In this document: positions 32,666 to 36,241 of the stretch, piece after piece
Numbering within the stretch: position 1 is the first letter of the stretch
Layout: each line of letters begins with the position of its first letter
Origin: Nitrospira sp.
GTDB lineage: Bacteria > Nitrospirota > Nitrospiria > Nitrospirales > Nitrospiraceae
Direction: 5' to 3'
Assembly: GCA_029194725.1 (NCBI GenBank)
Contig: JARFXQ010000025.1
Span: 1 to 36,241 of the forward strand
DNA: 36,241 bases
Position numbers and translations under genes: made by a program
The notes under the pieces: generated by a model
What the model saw: only the letters and a program-made list of their open reading frames with translations
Databases searched by the model: none
What the model was told of the DNA's origin: nothing

Positions 32666-33703
32666 ATGAAAGCGTTAATGTCGCTTGGTGCTCTGATTGG
32701 GGTAGCGGGGCTTCTCCTGCTGGGAGGGATGATCTTCAATGTTATCCCTTCGAATACTGTACGTTTAGTCGAAGGCTATATGCCCATGCAAATGCTTTTC
32801 GAGTTTGCATGCTTCGTCGCGGGCTTTGCAGGGTTGAGCTATATGATGAGCGCTATGGGCATGGCGCTTCCTCGTTTTTGGCAGGGGATCGGCTTCTGGG
32901 CGTTCGTCTTGCTGTATTTGAAATTCCGCGTCTATCCACCGATTCCCTTCAGCGTCCGCGCCATGTATGGCACCGTGTCTCTCGTCGCGGTCTTCATGTG
33001 GGTCTCGGCTAGTGAGGAAGATTGGAAGAAATTCAAGCAGCCCATCATGAACGTGCTTGATGCGCAGACCGGTCTGAATAAGCTTTTGCGTTACGCGTAT
33101 CTGATCGTCCTTCCAATTCTTATCGGTGGCTTCTCATACAACGCGATGATGCCAAAATCAGAAGAACCGATCGAGTTACGAACAGTTCACCCAGCGCCTC
33201 CGGCTAGCACAAAGGTTCATGGCAAGACCTATACATTGCAGACTTCGCAGAATCCATATCGAGTAAATCCCGAGGGGAAATACGATCAGGAGTACACGAA
33301 CGCCAATATCGTCGAACAAGGCATGGGGCGTTTAATGAAACCTAATGCCAACCCATGGGATGAGAAGAATCAGGGGTACCTGAAGTACGTGCGTGAGGGC
33401 GGAGAGATCTTCTTCCAAAACTGTCATTTCTGCCACGGAGATAATCTTAACGGCCGTGGGCTCCATGCCTTCGCCTTCAACCCGATTCCTGCAAACTTCA
33501 CCGATCCCGGTACTATTGCTCAACTTCAGGAAACATTCATCTTCTGGCGTGTTTCCAAAGGCGGCATCGGCTTGCCCAATGAAGGATTTCCTTGGGCCTC
33601 GGTTATGCCTCCATGGGAACAACATCTAACGGTAGACGAAATCTGGAAGGTGATTTTATTCGAATATTGGCACACAGGGTACTATCCCCGGACCTGGGAT
33701 TAG
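32666..33703 (+). CDS. Membrane monoheme cytochrome c
   Basis: Protein of 345 residues, ATG with AGGGAG upstream. Five helices lie in residues 5-160 (among them AFVLLYLKFRVYPPIPF, which carries charged residues inside a helix region). A periplasmic stretch and one class I heme c domain follow: C253-HF-C256-H257 and a likely ligand Met in ASVMPPWE. The C-terminus is aromatic (WHTGYYPRTWD). It follows the diheme protein after 44 bases and precedes the NXR-gamma-like gene, so it is probably a subunit of the same respiratory assembly. Confidence 0.87.
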   Translation: MKALMSLGALIGVAGLLLLGGMIFNVIPSNTVRLVEGYMPMQMLFEFACFVAGFAGLSYMMSAMGMALPRFWQGIGFWAFVLLYLKFRVYPPIPFSVRAMYGTVSLVAVFMWVSASEEDWKKFKQPIMNVLDAQTGLNKLLRYAYLIVLPILIGGFSYNAMMPKSEEPIELRTVHPAPPASTKVHGKTYTLQTSQNPYRVNPEGKYDQEYTNANIVEQGMGRLMKPNANPWDEKNQGYLKYVREGGEIFFQNCHFCHGDNLNGRGLHAFAFNPIPANFTDPGTIAQLQETFIFWRVSKGGIGLPNEGFPWASVMPPWEQHLTVDEIWKVILFEYWHTGYYPRTWD

Positions 33704-33756
33704 TCATCATAACCCTTTTAGAATGCCAACCAGACATAACGAAGAAGAGGCTTAAC

Positions 33757-35529
33757 ATGATGGACAGCATAACTCAGAAGGCCGGAATTGCAGCGGTTGC
33801 TGCCTTCGGAGTGGTTCTAGTGTCTAGTGCGGGATATTCGTCAGTTTCAGCCCAAGGACTTCCTGAGGGTTTTAAAAAGGGTGATCTCGCGCCAGAACCG
33901 TCGGCAGAAATGATTGAAGCGGGGAAACGAGTCTATTTCACCAAGTGCGTCTGGTGTCACGGTGTCGATGGTGCCGGTGATGGACCTGGAGCTGATCGAC
34001 TCTGGCCCCGCCCCCGAAACTTCAATCAAGGGACATTCAAAATTCGCCATACGGCGAGCGGTGAGTTGCCGTTGTTCGATGCGAAAAAACCGACCCCAGG
34101 TCAAAACGATCTATTTGAAACGGTTACTCATGGCCTACCTGGCTCGGCCATGCCGCCTTGGGAAGGTATCCTGACCGAAGAACAGCGTCTTCAAGTCCTG
34201 TCCTTCGTCACAACACAGCTGGTCAAGGATCGAAAATTTACAGATAAACAGTCGGAAACTCAAACAGTATTACAGTTGGGCGAAATAAAGGCAAAACCTG
34301 CAACGGATGAAAGTAAGAAGCGCGGCTCCGAACTCGTCGTCGAGAAGAAGTGCGTCGAATGCCACGGGATGGAAGGGCGTGGAGATGGGAACGCCTTTAA
34401 TTTGAAGGACGACTGGGGGTTCTCGATTCAGCCCGCCGATTGGCACAAGTGCTGGAACTTCCGTGGGAGCCGTCAGGATCCATACAACGTGGGCAACATT
34501 TTCCGAACGTTCTCGACGGGTGTCAATGGCACTCCGATGCCATCGTTTGCGGATAACACGACGGTGGATGAACGGTGGGATATCGCCAATTTCGTTAATT
34601 CACTGTGTGAGAGGGATGCCTTAGGCAATCCGCTCCCGATTGATCCGTTGACTGATAAGCCGAAAATCAACTTCGTGATCCCCTCCGATCTCGTTGAGGG
34701 CGAAATTCCGGCCGACATGGAACATGAAGCTTGGAAAAAAGCTCCGAAGCGATATGTGGCGATGGGAGGACAGATCACTCACAAGCCTAGGAACTTTGTC
34801 AATCGGATCGACGATATCTGGGTGCGGTCACTCTACAATGATAAATCGATCGTCTATCTTTTGGAGTGGGATGACAGAACCAAGAGTGTCGCTGAAGGAA
34901 AGCTTCCCTGGGCTCCAACCCAGGTCAATATCGATGTTAAAGAGCAAGATCCGAAGACAGGCGAGGAAGGCTCGATCGCAGCACACCAGAATAACTACAC
35001 GGTGTATAACGATGCGATTGCCGTTCAGACAGCAGTGAAGTGGAAAGAATTACCCGCGCCGATCAAACCCCGCTACTTGTTTGGTACCAACGACCAATTC
35101 CCGGTTGATATCGTCAAGTGGGAGGCCGATGGATCGCTCCGCGCCTTCAAAGGCACGGGGTGGGATAAGGATTTCGAAGAACGCGACAACTATGAAGAGA
35201 GCATGAAGCTTTTAAAAGGTGAATGGAAGGACGGTCGCTGGTACGTCATGATTCAACGGCCACTCGGCAATAAGAAGGATCAGGACTATGACGAGGACAC
35301 CTTCTTCGAAATGGGCCAGTACATTCCTACTGTGTTCTTTGCGTGGGATGGTCACAATGGCGATGCCGGGAGAAAAATGGCGGTATCCGCCTTTTTCTAT
35401 ACATTCATGAATCCGCCCATTCCGCGGGAAACGTATATCTATCCGGCAGTTATTGCCGTCGGCGTGGTGCTGCTCGAAGGGTGGGTCCTGACCCGTCGAG
35501 CGAACAAGAAAAAGGGTAAGACCCTGTAA
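33757..35529 (+). CDS. Two cytochrome c domains fused to an ethylbenzene-dehydrogenase-type heme b domain (NXR gamma-like)
   Basis: Protein of 590 residues from ATG 33757 (AGAGG upstream), with a Sec signal or helix (residues 10-31). Cytochrome c domain 1: C64-VW-C67-H68 with M132. Domain 2: C199-VE-C202-H203 with M261. Residues about 320-560 (DIWVRSLYNDKSIVYLLEWDD, WYVMIQRPL, FAWDGHNGDAGRK) resemble the heme b-binding gamma subunit of DMSO-reductase-family enzymes (EB_dh type). A C-terminal helix (IYPAVIAVGVVLLEGWVL) anchors it. In Nitrospira, such proteins are proposed as nitrite oxidoreductase gamma subunits or partners; no catalytic nxrA/nxrB gene is in the window. Last gene of the cluster, followed by a terminator. 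Confidence 0.85.
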   Translation: MMDSITQKAGIAAVAAFGVVLVSSAGYSSVSAQGLPEGFKKGDLAPEPSAEMIEAGKRVYFTKCVWCHGVDGAGDGPGADRLWPRPRNFNQGTFKIRHTASGELPLFDAKKPTPGQNDLFETVTHGLPGSAMPPWEGILTEEQRLQVLSFVTTQLVKDRKFTDKQSETQTVLQLGEIKAKPATDESKKRGSELVVEKKCVECHGMEGRGDGNAFNLKDDWGFSIQPADWHKCWNFRGSRQDPYNVGNIFRTFSTGVNGTPMPSFADNTTVDERWDIANFVNSLCERDALGNPLPIDPLTDKPKINFVIPSDLVEGEIPADMEHEAWKKAPKRYVAMGGQITHKPRNFVNRIDDIWVRSLYNDKSIVYLLEWDDRTKSVAEGKLPWAPTQVNIDVKEQDPKTGEEGSIAAHQNNYTVYNDAIAVQTAVKWKELPAPIKPRYLFGTNDQFPVDIVKWEADGSLRAFKGTGWDKDFEERDNYEESMKLLKGEWKDGRWYVMIQRPLGNKKDQDYDEDTFFEMGQYIPTVFFAWDGHNGDAGRKMAVSAFFYTFMNPPIPRETYIYPAVIAVGVVLLEGWVLTRRANKKKGKTL

Positions 35530-35569
35530 CATTTCTTCTTAGACAGGCGCGTCAGCGTAGTTGGCAGAT

Positions 35570-35604
35570 AGAGGGGGTGGGGCAACCTACCCCCTCTTTT
35601 TTTT
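35570..35604 (+). terminator. Rho-independent terminator of the second oxidase cluster
   Basis: AGAGGGGGT (35570-35578) pairs with ACCCCCTCT (35589-35597), with a ten-base loop, and runs into eight T. It ends the transcript before mobA. Confidence 0.93.
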
Positions 35605-35620
35605 GAAAAGCGACGCACTC

Positions 35621-36238
35621 ATGATCACCGATGTGACGGGCGTGTTACTGGCCGGTGGAAAGAGTAGGAGGATGGGGGAGGACAAGCGATTCCTCCACGT
35701 CGGTCAGAAGACACTCTTTGAGCGAAGCTGCGCTGTTCTCAGTGAATTATTCGAGCAGGTCTGCGTTGTCATCGCTCAAGACAGCCCCTCACTGCAAGCA
35801 GCAGTACCGGTGGTACGCGATCTTATTCCCGACGGTGGAAGCCTTGGCGGATTGTATACAGGCCTTCGATGGGCCAAGACTCAACATATCTTTCTCGCTG
35901 CCTGTGATATGCCATTCCTCAACCCGGATGTCATTCGGTATATGGTTTGCCCGAAAGACCAGGCTGATATTGTTATCGGTCAGTGGGCGAGTCGTCTGCA
36001 CCCGACTCATGCGGTGTACGGCCGAAACTGCCTTCCAGTTCTTGAGGAAATGATGAGTCTTCATGATCGAAAGATTCAAAACATGATAGATCATCCAGCT
36101 CTTCGTGTGCGCGTGATCGCCGAAATGGAGATCAGACAAATTGATCACGATGGATGTTCCATGTTCAACATCAATACACCGGCCGATTTAGATCGCGCTC
36201 GGTCAGTGCACAATGCTGGGACGGGTTCCGTGTCATAG
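35621..36238 (+). CDS. mobA: Molybdenum cofactor guanylyltransferase MobA
   Basis: Joins GMP from GTP to Mo-molybdopterin to give the bis-MGD-type cofactor used by the DMSO reductase family, which includes nitrite oxidoreductase. About 205 residues from ATG 35621; the longer open frame would read through the terminator hairpin. Signature: VLLAGGKSRRMGEDKRFL (GTP-binding loop), LIPDGGSLGGLYTGL, FLAACDMPFLNPD and the closing FNINTPADLDRA. Length is usual. It follows the cluster terminator and needs its own promoter, which I could not define in the short space; read-through from the cluster is possible. Confidence 0.94.
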   Translation: MITDVTGVLLAGGKSRRMGEDKRFLHVGQKTLFERSCAVLSELFEQVCVVIAQDSPSLQAAVPVVRDLIPDGGSLGGLYTGLRWAKTQHIFLAACDMPFLNPDVIRYMVCPKDQADIVIGQWASRLHPTHAVYGRNCLPVLEEMMSLHDRKIQNMIDHPALRVRVIAEMEIRQIDHDGCSMFNINTPADLDRARSVHNAGTGSVS

Positions 36239-36241
36239 TGG

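Noticed and set aside
1..36241. CRISPR arrays, tRNA or rRNA genes
   Set aside because: No regularly spaced repeats or recognisable RNA gene sequences were seen on either strand.

Overview
The window looks like a chromosomal segment of a Nitrospira-type nitrite-oxidising bacterium (phylum Nitrospirota). I infer this from gene content, recognised from memory and not searched: two paralogous, unusually long, bd-like oxidase subunits, membrane-anchored cytochromes c, a protein joining two cytochrome c domains to an ethylbenzene-dehydrogenase-type heme b domain (nitrite oxidoreductase gamma-like), and mobA for the molybdenum cofactor. There is also extensive export machinery use (Tat and Sec signals, lipoproteins). 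I saw no tRNA, rRNA, CRISPR array or intact insertion sequence.

Layout. 1-3.5 kb: minus-strand group with a Tat-exported tyrosinase, a free-standing secreted copy of the tyrosinase C-terminal domain, and an FN3 lipoprotein. 3.75-4.1 kb: decayed IS256-family transposase. 4.5-6.3 kb: two small exported proteins and an anchored cytochrome c. 6.5-6.7 kb: stub of a glycosyltransferase with an in-frame stop. 6.7-11.4 kb, minus strand: heme lipoprotein, DUF2254 membrane protein, TadA, and an ECF sigma/anti-sigma pair. 11.5-15.1 kb, minus strand: a compact four-gene peptide-modification cassette. 15.3-21.4 kb: cupredoxin-like exported protein, RlpA-like lipoprotein, Tat-exported debranching-type glycosidase, O-methyltransferase-like protein. 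21.5-28.7 kb: long plus-strand operon around the first bd-like oxidase subunit (DUF420, double PCP_red, membrane protein, oxidase, DUF3047, small membrane protein, two FGE-fold proteins). 28.9-35.5 kb: second oxidase cluster (two miniproteins, oxidase, two membrane cytochromes c, NXR-gamma-like protein) closed by a terminator, followed by mobA.

The most interesting part is 11517-15088. A 56-residue ORF with a very good ribosome binding site has a lasso-peptide-type leader (YNPPTLVEYGDIAKLTQG) and a Gly/Met-rich core with Gly at core position 1 and Asp at position 9. Behind it lie three translationally coupled genes: a PRMT-like methyltransferase with a C-terminal PqqD-like domain, an HPr-kinase-like P-loop protein and an NTP_transf_5 nucleotidyltransferase. 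An ECF sigma/anti-sigma pair follows on the same strand. No lasso cyclase or leader peptidase is present in the window. This is either a split lasso cluster or a different, apparently undescribed, ribosomal peptide modification system.

For the respiratory part, the two oxidase subunits are homologous along their full length but sit in different gene neighbourhoods. This suggests two related complexes with different electron-input modules. The second cluster carries dedicated cytochrome c subunits and single-helix miniproteins that would fit small oxidase subunits.
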